A DNA stretch of 64,000 bases from Sphagnum compactum (taxonomy: Eukaryota > Bryophyta > Sphagnopsida > Sphagnales). Location: contig OZ234495.1 of the NCBI GenBank assembly GCA_965153455.1, positions 12,644,875 through 12,708,874 on the forward strand, written 5' to 3'. A program made the position numbers and the translations under genes. The notes below the pieces were generated by a model that saw only the letters and a list, made by a program, of their open reading frames with translations, was not told where the DNA came from and ran no database searches. The stretch's first letter is position 1, and every line of letters begins with the position of its first letter. Positions 38,693 through 51,779 of this stretch are shown here, piece after piece.

Positions 38693-40959
38693 TTGCATTA
38701 CTTACATTTACAATCTACTCCAACACCTACAAGTATGCAATAAAAAATATAACAAGTAAAGAAGAAAATATGCCTTCATCATGAATTTATTCTACATGTT
38801 TTTGGTCACATGCATCAAATTTTCTATTGAATGCACTCTATGTTTGGTCTCATGTCTTCTATTTTAGGTTTCATGCTAAAAAAAATCAGTATTTTATTTT
38901 TAATTTTTAGTCGCATGGAATAAATTTTCAATATGTATTATATTTTCAAAACTTTTTTTGGTGCACATTAGAGTATATATGTATTCATCTATTTATATTT
39001 CAAATTTCTGATTTTTCAATTGCATGTTAAAACATATTTTTTCTAATCATATTTCATTGTATGCATTTTTAATTTTATTCTCTCTCACAATAGTTTGGTC
39101 ACATCCTATAACTAGTTTTACTTCTTATGTTGTCAAATGAATGGGTAAGAGATGAGTTAATGATGTTTAAATTGTGAAATCCAATAGCAATGCATTGTTG
39201 CTATAGATTCACCCTTGAATCATGGCACTTTAAGTGGACATATTGTGATTTGAACGACCAAAGAATGTTCACAACTCATTTGGGTGATAAAGCTTGGAAC
39301 ACACTAGTAACAATCTCATAACAATACCAAACAAGATGAATTTTGCAATATTGTTTTTAAACCATTTGTATAAGTAATGGGATTGCAAGTCAAGGAAGGT
39401 AATTCAAAATTTAGAGGGATGATAGATCCTTCTCACCACAAGTCCAACATTAATAGTTCCTTTCACATAGTTGCACATTTCACCATAATGTGGAGATTGG
39501 AATTCATTAGAATTTAAATGTTAAATGAGGCAATGATGGTGAAGGTTTGCCGCTATGGTCAAGATGGAGATCAAAGCATTGGTGCAATTTCAAATTTGAA
39601 GACTTGTTCATAATCACATTAAAAATAATTACACAAATGGAGACAATATGTTGCTCCAATGCCTCATTCAAATTCAACATTCTTGGTATTTTCCACGTGT
39701 TAAAAACAAGTGTTGGATTGTTGTATTTATGGGATGTCAATCTATTGATTCCTCACGGTGATAATAATGCACTTCTTGGGCCTTGGTAAGTTTGGACCAT
39801 TGATATCTCACCACTTTATTGGTAATTAATTTTAAATTTAAAGTAATGGTGATATTACAAGTTAAAGAAGGTGAATTTGATTCAAGTGCTTGGATTTCAA
39901 ACATAAGGAGATGGAGGATACACTTTGGCTTTAGGACCAACAAAACCCCCAATATGGGATGGCCACAATTGCATTAAAGGACTATATAAGTGGATTTTTT
40001 TTCACGGAATAGAAAACTTGTGAGATATGGTAAGATTGGGTAAACATGAGAAAATGATTGAACTTTTATAATAAAATAAATGAAGCATGACTCACAATAA
40101 TTACATGTTTGTTTTGGTGTTTAATGCATGAAAATCACAACCCAATTTAATGTTTTTAATAGGTTTGTTGCAATTAACAAAACATGTAAATCATAGGAAA
40201 GTAGGTACAAGTTGTAGGTTGTTAAAAATATAATAAGTAGTTGTAAATATGAAATGTCACAAGCAAGTGATAATCAAACATGCTAATTTTGCTTGTGGAT
40301 GGTTACCAATGTGGCAACATAACAAAATTGAACAAAAAACATTTTAAATTGTGAGGTTTTTGGAAAAAATCAATTATGGGGGGAAACATGATCAAGTAGA
40401 CATTGGTTGATCCTTGCACACTCTTAAAAAAACGTAATTTAAAGTAGTTTCAACATTTGAATTTTTTCCCACTAACAATTCACACTCTAGGTTTGAAAAT
40501 AACCTAGGCATAGGGGGGGAGCTTAAGCCCATCTTCTAGGGTTCAAAAAACAAGCACTTGATAAGAGGGGGGGGGGGGGGGGTAAGCGTTGAATAAAGGA
40601 CTATGTAGCCACCATCATTGTTGAGGTTTGGCACAAAAACTCCCAATGCCTCAATTCAAGCTTCATGCATGTGCAATTGCCATGTCTTGCAGCTTAATAG
40701 TTTAAACCTCTTGTTAGAACTTCCTCCCAATTCTAAAAGAGAGGTTAATGTGTAAAGTTTTAAACTTTTGAACATTTTATCAAGTCCTAAACTCTTGTGA
40801 AAGGTCAAAGAGTGATTTGTGTATGAGAATTATCTCCTTGAATTGTGTTTCCTTGGCGCATTACATCTAGTTCAACAATTCATTATATGTGAAGGACTAT
40901 GGCATCATTGATTAGAAAACCATTGGCCTTGAAGAGTGAAAATGTGAAAAAAGAACTTA
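37029..40959. other. AT-rich spacer, no gene seen
   Basis: Only short AT-driven frames occur. A (TA)n run lies at 38651-38690 and a 16-nt poly-G run at 40567-40582. No family is recognisable. Confidence 0.45.
38651..38690. repeat. (TA)n microsatellite
   Basis: A pure TA run of about 40 bp. Confidence 0.95.
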
Positions 40960-42830
40960 TGACTAGAAGATGGAAAAAGAGAAGCTTTAGATAATGAATT
41001 AGACTTTTAGGCGATCAAGTTGGAAGCATCTAATTTTGCAAACAAGCTAAGGCTAGAAAGTCAACGTTTCAATCCACGTAAGGACATAAAATCTATAGTG
41101 GCTACCAAAGAACTAATTGTTGTTTATGGTGAAAGGCAATAGAATGAATGTAAAGCAAATGTTAGTGAGATCTTGACTTATGTGGATCACATAGAACTTG
41201 GTAAGTTGTATATAGATGTCTATGCCCATCTACTTAACAACGTTGAATATCCAACTATTTTCTTATGTAATTGGTTAGCTTAGTGGAATGACCTAAAAGT
41301 GAATTGGGCTAAATATGCATGCGAAACAACACAAAACCAATTGAAGAGGGCAACAAGGCTCACACCATCTTCAAAACCAAAATTTAGTTCAACTTTAACA
41401 AAACAACTCACACAAGGCAAGGAATGGAGTTTTGTGCAACTTGGTGATGGAGGCCTAGATCGATGAATATTGTTTTCTTGTGGAAGGTAAGAAAGAATTG
41501 AAAACTTTCTTGCCACATCATATATAACATTCCAAAAAAGTTACTAGCAACTACAAAACGTTCAAAAGAAAATTAGTCTCCTAAAAAATTGATCATGCTA
41601 GTAGAAAAAGAACATCTCCAACTTGAAGTGAGTTCCTAGGGAACAACTTTGATCCACTTGAAGAACTCCTTGGAAAAAGAGGAATCCAAGTTGGCAGATT
41701 TGGACAAAGTAGGGAAATTGCTTAAAAAGAAGTATCAAAATGTCAATAAAAGTGTGAAGATTCAACGATGACTTTTGATCCCACAATTTTGGAGAAGTGC
41801 AAGGTCATGACGGTAATAACAATTGATGATTTGAAGAAGTGCGAGTGAGATTTAAAGTTTCAAAATTATTTGGTTGAGAATAACCATGAGAAGTTGGAAG
41901 AAGGCCATAAAGAACACAACCTAGCATTAACATAGTTGAACATTGTGAATAGTGAGGTCAACTTGCCTAGTCATGAAGGTAGCCGAAGTTAGATGTGGAT
42001 CAAGGGTTTACTACACCAAATACATTTGATGTCAAATGGTGCAAATGTGTCCAACACCCCATTACCCATTGAGAATCCCACCCCCATGTAGCTAGGAAGT
42101 CCTAAAGTGATTTTTGTGGAGCCATGCCCCATTTTTAAAAAAAAAATCTTGTGCAACAACATTCTTGTGGACCATCATGTGGATGCACATGTCACCCCTT
42201 CTACTTGGGGATATTTTTGGAGACTAATGCTACCCGTTGTGCCAAGCCTACTTGTGAGAAGTTGATAAAGTCTGATTAGATCATAAGTTCAGAATTTAAG
42301 CAAATTTTCGTCTACTTGAAAAGGATCAAATTGGAAAAAGGATGCGCCACCGTCACAAGGAGTGCCTTTGCAAGCTTACAAGGATCAACATGGACACACA
42401 TTGTAAGTTTTTAATTCATACAAACCAAGATTCAAATAATAGTTTGAATGGGCTTTGTGAATAGTTGATGAACCCCAAAAATGATGTAGAACAAATGATA
42501 TGTAAGATGCAATTGATTGGTACTATTCACAAGTCTTTGTTTGAAAGTGTTGAGCAAGCATAGAAGAAACAATGGAAGGTGTTTGTTATTCATAAGGGAC
42601 TTTAGTTATTTGAAGGTTTTGATCAAAACAAGAAGGTGAAGATTTGCAAACTTGGAAAGAAAATATAGATCTTTAAGTGGTAGTCGAGAAGGGCCATATT
42701 TGTTCATAGGCTACAAAGATGGAAAATGTTTCCATGATCAAGATGATGGTGATTAGATTTGCATTATCAAGGATTTAAATAATTGATCAACATTGGGAGC
42801 ACATAAGGGATCTACAAGTTTATCATTCTA
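40960..42830 (+). pseudogene. Decayed retroelement-like coding region
   Basis: Conceptual translation of the plus strand, crossing several stops and frame changes, gives long protein-like stretches. Near 40990-41290 there is a charged segment (ASNFANKLRLESQRFNPRKD). Near 41650-41930 there are coiled-coil-like pieces, and near 42640-42780 a segment with SLSGSREGPYLFIGYKDGK and a Gly/Asp-rich tail. The last segment resembles the C-terminal end of plant retroelement integrases. No catalytic protease, reverse transcriptase or integrase core could be identified, so the assignment is tentative. Confidence 0.35.
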
Positions 42831-45695
42831 TAATTCAATATAGAAGCTATGAAGACATAGATTTTTTTTAATGGAATGGTGACACCTATGGGTCAAATTG
42901 CATTTAAATTTCATTGAATGGATGGGGATAAAGGTTTAATCTAATGAATGAAGGGTTGCATAGGATGTTGACATGTAGAAAATGCCAACTTTTTTTATGA
43001 TTAGTGATCATGTGGAACATAGGGGTTTGATCAAACTTTTCATGTTGTTGTTTTCTTTGTATTAGACTATGTTCATTGTTTGTTGCAAGTGATTTCTTTT
43101 TATATGTTGTTTTTCAATAAAAAGTTTGTGTCAATATAGTGAATTGGTGTTACTTTATAGATTTGTTATACACTTCATGAAGTAGGTCCTTTGCCTTTGA
43201 GTGTGCATTGTTTATTGAATGTGAATTATGATGTGGAGGCTATGAAGATGCAACAAGGATGATTTAAAGAAAAGTAAATTATTGTATAATGCATGTTTTT
43301 TGGGAAGCTAAACACATTTTCTTTGATTTTTTGGAGGCATTCTTATTTTTCCAATGTAGAATGTTGATGAGATGAAGGTTCATGGCATAAGTACCTTATG
43401 TTCACTAGTCTGAGATTTTCCAAAATTCTTCCATTATGTACGGAGGATTAAGTTGGACGTAGGAAGTTAATAACATGTTTCATAATATAGAAGCACATTT
43501 GCAAATGACAAAAATAGCTAGGGAGTTTGAAAGTTGGCTTAAAGTTGTTTTGCAATTGAAGTTTTGCCTACTTGAGGTTACTTTGGTTTCTAGTTTTTGG
43601 GATTTGGGAATGAATGAATGGGAAGTGATATCTATTTTTGTGGGAACTTTGATCTAGCAACATAATAGTCAAAATTTAAGAAATTGAAGAATCTACATGA
43701 GGGAATTCTTTCATTCATATTGTTGCAAGACTTTGTTTAAAGTTTTTCTTCTATTGTATGAATTTCCGAGGAAAGACCTAGAGATTGGGGCTTTACAAAT
43801 TTCTTTTTAGAATGTTAAATGGGAACAATTGCTATGTAGTGATATTCATGAGTGATGCAAATGAAAGCAATAGGGTGTTTTGCTTTTGGTGGAATGTACC
43901 ATAATACCTTTTTAGGTTTAGCATTATTATGCCAAATAATTAATATAATTTGAAGTTTTTGTTTCGACACCACAATTTTTGATTTTGAAAATTTCAACAT
44001 ATAATGGTTAAATACAATAAAACCACAAGTGCTTTCACAAAATATTTATTGTACTTTAGGTTAGACTAATCAAAGACAATTTGGGTTTAGTGAGGAGGGC
44101 ATAGGTTCGAATTTGGCTGCCTTTATTGAATTTTCAAGCTTTTTGACATAAAGATATGTTTTTAAAATAAAAAATTCATACAAAAATAAAAATAATATAT
44201 TTAGTGCTGAACCTGAAAAGGTACTATAGTAGTAAAGTCCAACCTTAATATACAAAATTAAAAATGAATGGGAGGGGTTTGTTTTGTTGTGAAACAATAA
44301 TGATAGCTTATGAGTAAACTGAGAATGTGTGGATCCAAAATGTACTTATGCAATAAAGTTAGTTGTGTCATAGTAGAAGGGTTGATTACATTATTGTTTT
44401 GTGTATTTTATCTAGATATATGAAATATCCTTGAGAATAGTACCAAGGAGGAAGTTTTATTCCTCCCACTTGTTTTGGTGATAGGCCTATTTATACTATT
44501 CAACAAAAGCAATTTCTTAATAGGAATTATTATGCCACTCTATTATATGGTGGGTGGTTACTTCCATCTTGCGTCATCATGGTCATTGGTTTTGTTAAGT
44601 ATTAAAACTTGTGGATTAGAAGTCCAAGCCATTTTGTAAAATGAACTATGGTTTTGTATGTTCACCATCTACACACACAACCACATTACAAATGTTTGCA
44701 TCATATTATAAACATTGATATTTTGTTTAAACAAAAGCTTTCATGTCCAATAGTGCAAGAAACAAAGTAAAACAAAAATGCCCAAAAACTTGTGATTGTT
44801 CATGGAGAAACTATGATGAGCTCAATGATTACCATACATAGAGAATTGCTTTTAGTTCAAGTTCATATAATTTGAATATGGGAATTAGTTTTACAACAAG
44901 ATTTGTAATGTATGCAACTACTCCAATATAGCATTATGGTAGGGGTGGTGTTTGTTATTTGAAGAATTTGGATGGAATGCACATGTCAAATTACAATATT
45001 GTGGCAAGTATGGGACATGTGTAGTTCAATTGTTTTGATTTTGCTATTGAATGTTGCGCAAAAGGGGGAGAAATTGGTGCATGTTCCATGACATATAAAA
45101 ATTATGTATATGGTATTTTCTAAAAAGTTTTTGTAGCCAAAGTGGTGATCATCCTTAGGAAGATTTAACCAAATTTAGTTATAAATAAAAATAATGTAAA
45201 AATCTTTAATCATCTTTCTATATGTTCACATATTGGTCATGTAAAGGAATTGGTCATTTCACACTAATTACTTAAATGAAATATAGCTTAAAAACTTAGT
45301 CCAAATTGTGATGTGTTTCATTGATTATTTATCATTTTTTTGCATTTGTCACAAAACAATATATAGTCAACTTTCATATGGATTGTTTATTAAAGTTACC
45401 CATATTATTTGATAAGGAAAAAACCAAGATATATATGAATTCAATTATGTGATAATGCATGTGTTTCAAATAGGTAATAGGTCTTGTGTGTGCAAACACT
45501 ATCAAAGCATTAGCCATTTGTAAATTATTTCTGCACATGTCAAATTTGTTGAAGGATATTCAATGAATCAATGCATGAAATTAAAATTTCATGAGTGAAA
45601 AAATATCAATATACTTAAATGTTATGCAAATAATTATATTTACATGATATAATAACACATGGTAGAATTTTTTTTAATTATATGATTCAAATTGG

Positions 45696-45729
<34 letters not shown>

Positions 45730-45827
45730 GTTATTTATATAACTATTTTTATGTTTGACATACTCCTTTGTAACTTTTTTATTTAGTCGTATATTTAAAA
45801 CATGTTATAGGTTCTCAAAGTCCCCAT
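42831..45827. other. AT-rich spacer, no gene seen
   Basis: No recognisable reading frame. A purine-rich AAAAGGGGGAGA tract at about 45060 resembles an LTR-element polypurine tract but has no supporting LTR. A diverged copy of the AGCCAAATTTGGCT-type repeat lies near 45145-45185, and a (TA)n run at 45698-45726. Confidence 0.4.
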
Positions 45828-46616
45828 GATTGGGTACAGATACAATTAAAGGAGCCAATGGGATTACTTTACAAAAGGACTATGAATCCTTTTTAGTCCT
45901 TTTTCACATTTTCGTATGAAAGAATTTTTGAATGAAATCTTTTGAAACTTATTATTAACAATACATATAGTTGCCCCAACATATCACATGTTTTGTGTTA
46001 ATCATTGTTGAATAAATATGAATTATTCAAAATGTGTAAATTTTGCCAGATTTTGCATTTCATCTTGAAAGCTTATTATAATTTTGAATCATACCAAAAT
46101 ATGCTAATTATTTTAGGTTTTTTTTTCTTGTATTATAAATTACAACTTTGTTTTGTATGTCATGCACATTACAACCCATTTGCATGTGGCAAAAGACTTT
46201 TGAAAACTTTAAATTTTGAAAAATACTTTGAGTTTTTAAAATTTTAAAATTCCACATATTTTTAATTGTGAGTGTTCTTTGAATGTGGGTAGTAGGTTAC
46301 TATCATTTAAAATTTTTTACCATCAAAATTATTTTATTAAAATAGTCCTTGCTTAATCCTTGGTAAAATTAACCACAATATGACACAACACTTTTTCAAA
46401 TTCAAATGTCCTTTACTGAAACCAAAACCCAAAATTTAATTTAATAAAATTTTAATTTCAATTCCTCAACATTCATATTTAATCATCTAGCACAACTTGG
46501 AATGATTAACATAACTTTAAAATGTGAAGAAAAAAACATATGTAAAAACATTCATAGTTTTCACCACTATTCAACATGGTTTTTGGCTCCTTTAATCGTA
46601 CTCGCACCCAGTTACC
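45828..46616 (+). mobile_element. ~790 bp TIR element, copy 2
   Basis: Terminal inverted repeats of about 30 bp (left GATTGGGTACAGATACAATT then AAAGGAGCCAA; right end inverted AACTGGGTGCGAGTACGATT then AAAGGAGCCAA) bound an interior collinear with copy 1 at 4636-5427. Lengths are 789 and 792 bp. No transposase is present. Confidence 0.6.
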
Positions 46617-49559
46617 ACAATTTAGATTTTTAATTAACTCCCAATCACATCCATGAAAGTCCCAAGGAGTTTCCATTATTTTTAGGAATGAAAGCCCATT
46701 GATAATCCAATTTCCCATTGATGTTCCAATTTTTTAATTTAGTAAAGTATTTAGGAGTTTCCTTTGCAAATTACAACTAATTATGAACCATAGATGTCCA
46801 AATTTAAAAGTAAATCATTTTTCAATCCCAAATGTATTCCCATATTTTTGAATTAAGACATTACATTCACCTAAATTATTTCCATTAACTGTTCAAATAA
46901 ACATTAACATATCATTTAAGATATTGACATTTAATCATCATAAACTTGACATACAATCAAAAAAATTGCAATAAATACATAATTACGACAATATGAAATG
47001 GGATTCAAAAATGACATTTCAGTGTCAAATGAATCTTTACAAAACTATTATTATATAGGCAATTTTGACATTTTGTACTATAATATCCCATTAATGTATC
47101 ATGTGAAAATGTCATATATTTAAAATGGTGAACATGATTTTTTTTTAAATGAATTTTTTTTCAGTTTATCATTATTAACGGTATGCATTATTTTACATTG
47201 TAAACATTCACATATCTTACTAAAATTTGAAATATATAAACTATTTTTATTTAGGATGGTTGAATATGACCTTCATATTTGATATGTAAATTATGCCACA
47301 TCTATGGTCTATCATACTTGTAACTACTATTGTGATCTAAAAAATGGGACGATTTATTAGCTTATAAACAAGTTTGACCACATTTTGAACAATTGTATAT
47401 GTCATGTATTCAATAAAACTTTATTGCAAAATATACATGTGTCTTGCTTAGGTTCCGAATCCATGATTTATGATTACTTGGGATGAACACCCTCATGAGT
47501 TCTTTCCAAAATATCACTCATGTACAGAAAAAATTTGGGCACCTTCACCACCCAACAATGTTTTTGTTTGACGTTGGGGGAAATATATACAATTTTTTTC
47601 CAATTATGACATGTGAAAAAGTTCAAGGTGTAATTTAATGAAGCTTGTAAATAAATTTTATGACTCATTTTAATGTAAATAGGGTGTCAAGAATGGGATT
47701 ATGATAATATACTTAGAATATATTTAAAGTATTCCCAATTTTAACAAAATATTCATTTAATATTCTACTACTTCATATCATACAAAAAAAACCTTTTATT
47801 TGACATGTTTCATAACATATACAAAGATTAACCTCCTCAAAGTTTGACCCAACAACAATCATTCTCATGCCCAAACATTGTTTTTTTACCAGTGAAATTT
47901 TTTCAAAAAGTGAAATAAAAATCAAAAAATCAAAAAAATGATTTTGGAAATATTTAGTCACCAAAAGTGAGGGGAAAAAAAGAGTAAAAATTCTTATATT
48001 CATATATTTGGTTTTCATTGTGTAGCCAACATTAAAAGAAATCTTGTATTATGCAACCATTGAATTTATGATTATAGGTGACTAATTGTCATTTGTAATT
48101 ATGTTTTGTCAATTTTACAACTATTCACCATTCTTTTCAATGTATTACTATTATTATGATTATGATGCCACTAAATTGTGACTATTAAATTTTTAAAAAG
48201 TTAATAGGAAAAAAAAGTAGTTATTAAGAAAGAAATGAAATGGTTAGGCTTGAAAATGAGGTAGTTATTTTTGAAATTGTTTTTGAAATGGTTCATGAAT
48301 GACCATATGAAGGATTCCAAAAAATCCCCCATTACTAATTCTGATTACTTGTCGTTGGAAATACAATAATTGACATCAATTATATTGTGATATAATTAGG
48401 AAATACATAATTAATTGTAATTTTGCATGTTCAGTGTGTGCTTTTAGTTTTGGGAACCAAAAAACATTTACATTTTGTGCTATCTAAAGCTTATTTAAGG
48501 TATTGTTGAATTATTTTTTAAATGCCTTGATGTGTAGATTGCTTGTTTTAATTTTGATGCATAATGAATATTCATGCACATCAATCATGAATGCTACTAT
48601 GGGCATGTCGAATGCAAAAATGTGTTAATGTACTTTTCATTAATAATTCATTTGATATGTTCATCAAACTATAGATCCCTATTAGGTTGATGCAAAATTG
48701 ATTGAAACCTCCCATCTCATAACAATGTTTCCCCATTTTCTAAAAATGAATACATATAATGCACAAAGATTGTGGTTTATTTCTAGCAATGGAAATCCCA
48801 TCTATGTTAGTTTTCAAATATTATGATGAATAGGTGATTTAAAGATCTGCATATTAGTGAAAATTGACAAATATCATGACAATGACTAAAAGGAAGAGGT
48901 TGATGAAGAGATAGAGATTAAAAAGGTAGAAATGGAGGAAAATCTTGAGGAGAATGATTAAAAAGAAAAATAAATCACAAAACTCATGAAATTAAAGATG
49001 TTCGTCTTTCTAATTTCATTTCATGCAATCCCCATGAAACAATTGAACATCATTACATTTGTGTATAACCATCAGGGAAGGTAATCAAAGCAATACAAAC
49101 ACATCGTAACATAGTCTAACCATTCATTCATGATGCAAATGAAAGTATAACACTTAATGAACTTTGAGCACAAGGTTAATACTAGACCTAGTATGTGATC
49201 AACATCTATGTTTCCACATCCTCCATTATGATGCACACCTTAACCACATTCCTTAAAATTGACTTATTATGACCAAGAACCTCCATGCTTCAAACTATGT
49301 CACTTGAATAAAATATAAGAACTCATTGCTTGTTCACATCCCACATCAACTCAATACGATGAATCAAAGCAACATGTTGCACATAACTAAACTAATATAA
49401 TATATCAAATGGGGAATTTTCAAATTGCATAAAATTGAAAATATTCAAATTTGGGCCACATCCATTTCAATGCTAATCATTAAGGTTACAAAAATGATTG
49501 AATACCAATTACAAAAGGTATGGAGTGTGTGTGTGTGTGTTTTACCTATGTAATTCCCC
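46617..49559. other. AT-rich spacer, no gene seen
   Basis: Only short AT-driven frames. No repeat structure beyond homopolymer and small AT runs was noticed. Confidence 0.45.
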
Positions 49560-49935
49560 GGTCAAGTCACATTCAAGTTGTGAGCCTTTGGGCTTGGGGG
49601 AAGTTTTTAGGATTTGTGGTGGAAGAAAAAATCGTGCTTGCAAGATGACAGACACAACACAATTCAATATTGAGGATGCATCAAAAGTTTGAATGGGACA
49701 ATTGAGAGTTGTGGGAAATTTGTTGAATTGCAACGGAAGAAAGAATTATGGGATGTAGCATCTTTCACTACTGAGGATTCATCACAAGTTTGAAACGGGA
49801 CAAGTGAGAGTAGTTGGAAATTTGTTGAATTGCAATGGAAGAAAGAAGTTGCAAGATGCAAAATGCAACAAAACTTTGAAATGGGATGAAAATGATAGGA
49901 AAAATTGCAGTGGAAGAAATTAGAATTATTAGGTT
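49560..49935. repeat. Degenerate ~85-100 bp tandem repeat
   Basis: Three to four imperfect units carry GAGGATxCATCAxAAGTTTGA, then GGGAAATTTGTTGAATTGCA-like and TGGAAGAAAG blocks. Spacing is about 100 bp between the first two clear units and about 85 bp to the next. The array lies immediately downstream of the minus-strand retropepsin ORF and ends about 40 bp from its stop codon. Confidence 0.7.
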
Positions 49936-49976
49936 GTAGGATATTGCTGGATGCTGCAGCAAAATATATAGTTTAA

Positions 49977-51356
49977 TCATGAAGAGGATGCAGCAAAGTT
50001 TGCATGAGAATGGTGCCTTGTGGACTTTTTAGACTTATGGTTTATAACATCTTTGAAGCTTGGGAAAATGTTGCTGTTATAAGGAGCAGAAATTCCCATC
50101 CTGATAGGCCGTGATTTCGGCAGTCTCAAGATGTCCAAGCCATAATCACAAATGGCCATGTGGTTTTTCAACCAATTTTTGCCCAATGTCACATTATAGA
50201 TCTGACCTGGAAGCACATTGAGCTCCTCACAAATCTCAAGATCACCAATGTGCAAGGTCACCATGCACATTCTTTCAGGGTACCTCTCGACATGGGTATT
50301 GGCAAGAGTGACTACAAGAAGATCATCTGTGTACCAAGTTTCCAAATGCAATTGTTGTGCAAAAGATTCAGTGATGGCAGATATGGATGAGCCTGTGTCC
50401 AATAACATTGTGGTCAACACACCATTCACCTTACCACAGACTATTGCCACTGATTCTTCAGCATCTAGTAATGATGTTGCAGAATTCAAAGGTGTGTAAT
50501 TATTAGTAGTATCTGGTCTGATGGCATTTGTGGATGTTGTATTCCTCCATGAGGAATCATTAAGGTGATTCTCACAATTTCCTGATTCCTTGTATAGATC
50601 TGAAAGTACTTGTATCCTTGACATTTCATCCTCAGTGAGATCCTCATGATCCTCCTCCTCATCACTAAGGGAGATTGTTGTTGAGTCATAATTGTGGCCA
50701 TGATTTGCATTTGCAGAACATTGGCAACGACATACCCGTTCCTGAATATCTACCTCCTGATTAGCCTGCAGCTTAGGTTTCCGAATTCGGAAGCTCATCT
50801 GGGCACATCTCTTCACAATCGTGTCTGACAAAAGAAGAGCACATTGTGACAAATATACTGTAGATCCTAGCATTTTCAACTTGGGTTGTTGACTTGTAGA
50901 GAGCAGGAGCTGGTCAAGCCCCAACTTTCTTATTGAAATACTTGAGCAAGAATTTTTGCACAAAGTCACTGGAGTAGTAAATTCCAAAAAACTTGTTGAA
51001 TCTTTGGAGCTATCCATTGTGCACCCACTCAAAGGATTTGGCACCCACCCATTTTCCATAGTAGTTGACTCTTCAATTGTCTTCAACTCACGGTCATCTG
51101 AGCAACAACAACCCAGCTCAAAATCTGCATCTTGTCTGTGACTTTGACAAGTTTGTATTTCATTATCCCAATCTGTAACTTTAATGTCCTCGAATGCATT
51201 GGACACAAATTGGTTCAATTTCAATGTTTGTAGTTCGACATTGCTTCCTGAGCTCTGACTTACTACTTGTGTTTCATATTCCCTCAGTGGGTACAGTTCC
51301 AAATTATCCTTCTCTGGCATTTCAACCATTGCTGGCTCATCCATAGCTTGGGTCAA
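49977..51356 (-). CDS. Orphan retropepsin-like aspartic protease ORF
   Basis: An uninterrupted 459-codon frame. Residues about 305-410 form a retropepsin-type domain: the active-site loop LLDTGSSISAI (catalytic Asp about 320), the flap-side segment, and LGKNWLKNHMAICDYG, the counterpart of the G-x-x-W-L motif of LTR-element proteases. Retropepsins act as dimers with one DTG each. The first ~300 residues are Ser/Glu-rich, with a Cys/His-rich patch (CRCQCSANANHGH) that does not fit a CCHC zinc knuckle. No reverse transcriptase, integrase or LTR is adjacent. It may be an exapted protease or an isolated fragment of a Ty3-type polyprotein. The open frame is notable because nearby retroelement DNA is riddled with stops. 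Confidence 0.65.
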   Translation of the reverse strand: MTQAMDEPAMVEMPEKDNLELYPLREYETQVVSQSSGSNVELQTLKLNQFVSNAFEDIKVTDWDNEIQTCQSHRQDADFELGCCCSDDRELKTIEESTTMENGWVPNPLSGCTMDSSKDSTSFLEFTTPVTLCKNSCSSISIRKLGLDQLLLSTSQQPKLKMLGSTVYLSQCALLLSDTIVKRCAQMSFRIRKPKLQANQEVDIQERVCRCQCSANANHGHNYDSTTISLSDEEEDHEDLTEDEMSRIQVLSDLYKESGNCENHLNDSSWRNTTSTNAIRPDTTNNYTPLNSATSLLDAEESVAIVCGKVNGVLTTMLLDTGSSISAITESFAQQLHLETWYTDDLLVVTLANTHVERYPERMCMVTLHIGDLEICEELNVLPGQIYNVTLGKNWLKNHMAICDYGLDILRLPKSRPIRMGISAPYNSNIFPSFKDVINHKSKKSTRHHSHANFAASSS

Positions 51357-51752
51357 GTTTCCAGTGATGCCAGAATTGCTGGAAAGACATAGAAGGATGG
51401 GAGCTCAAAGTATGATTAAACCCACCCAAATAATGTCTTCTAATAACTTAATAGCTCTTCATTTTTTGATGTTTCTTTACTGCAATCAAAATCCTACCAA
51501 GCTCATGAGCCAGTAATTCTTTAATTCTAATTCTGGTCTTTCAATGGTAATGTAGGCCTCTTGCTTTGCAGAATGTGAGAAAAAGGAGGAGGAATGAATG
51601 CCAAGTGGTATGCATGGTTGAAGGGGTTCAATATACTTTGTTGTCAACAGGTGCAATTGGTGCCTCTTGTCAAAAGCAAAGAATTATGGAAACCTTTTCA
51701 TTATATGAAAGGCCAACCTTTCACCTTGAATGGTATCTACAATCTGACCAGG

Positions 51753-51778
51753 TTTTTTTTTTTTTTTTTTTTTTTTTT
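51753..51778. repeat. Poly-T run (26 nt)
   Basis: Twenty-six consecutive T residues immediately before a dispersed repeat copy. Confidence 0.95.
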
Positions 51779-51779
51779 C

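Noticed and set aside
44090-44125. Possible tRNA B box (AGGTTCGAATTT)
   Set aside because: No matching A box or cloverleaf; not a tRNA gene.
45060-45071. Polypurine tract AAAAGGGGGAGA
   Set aside because: Looks like an LTR-element polypurine tract, but no LTR pair or terminal TG...CA could be matched.
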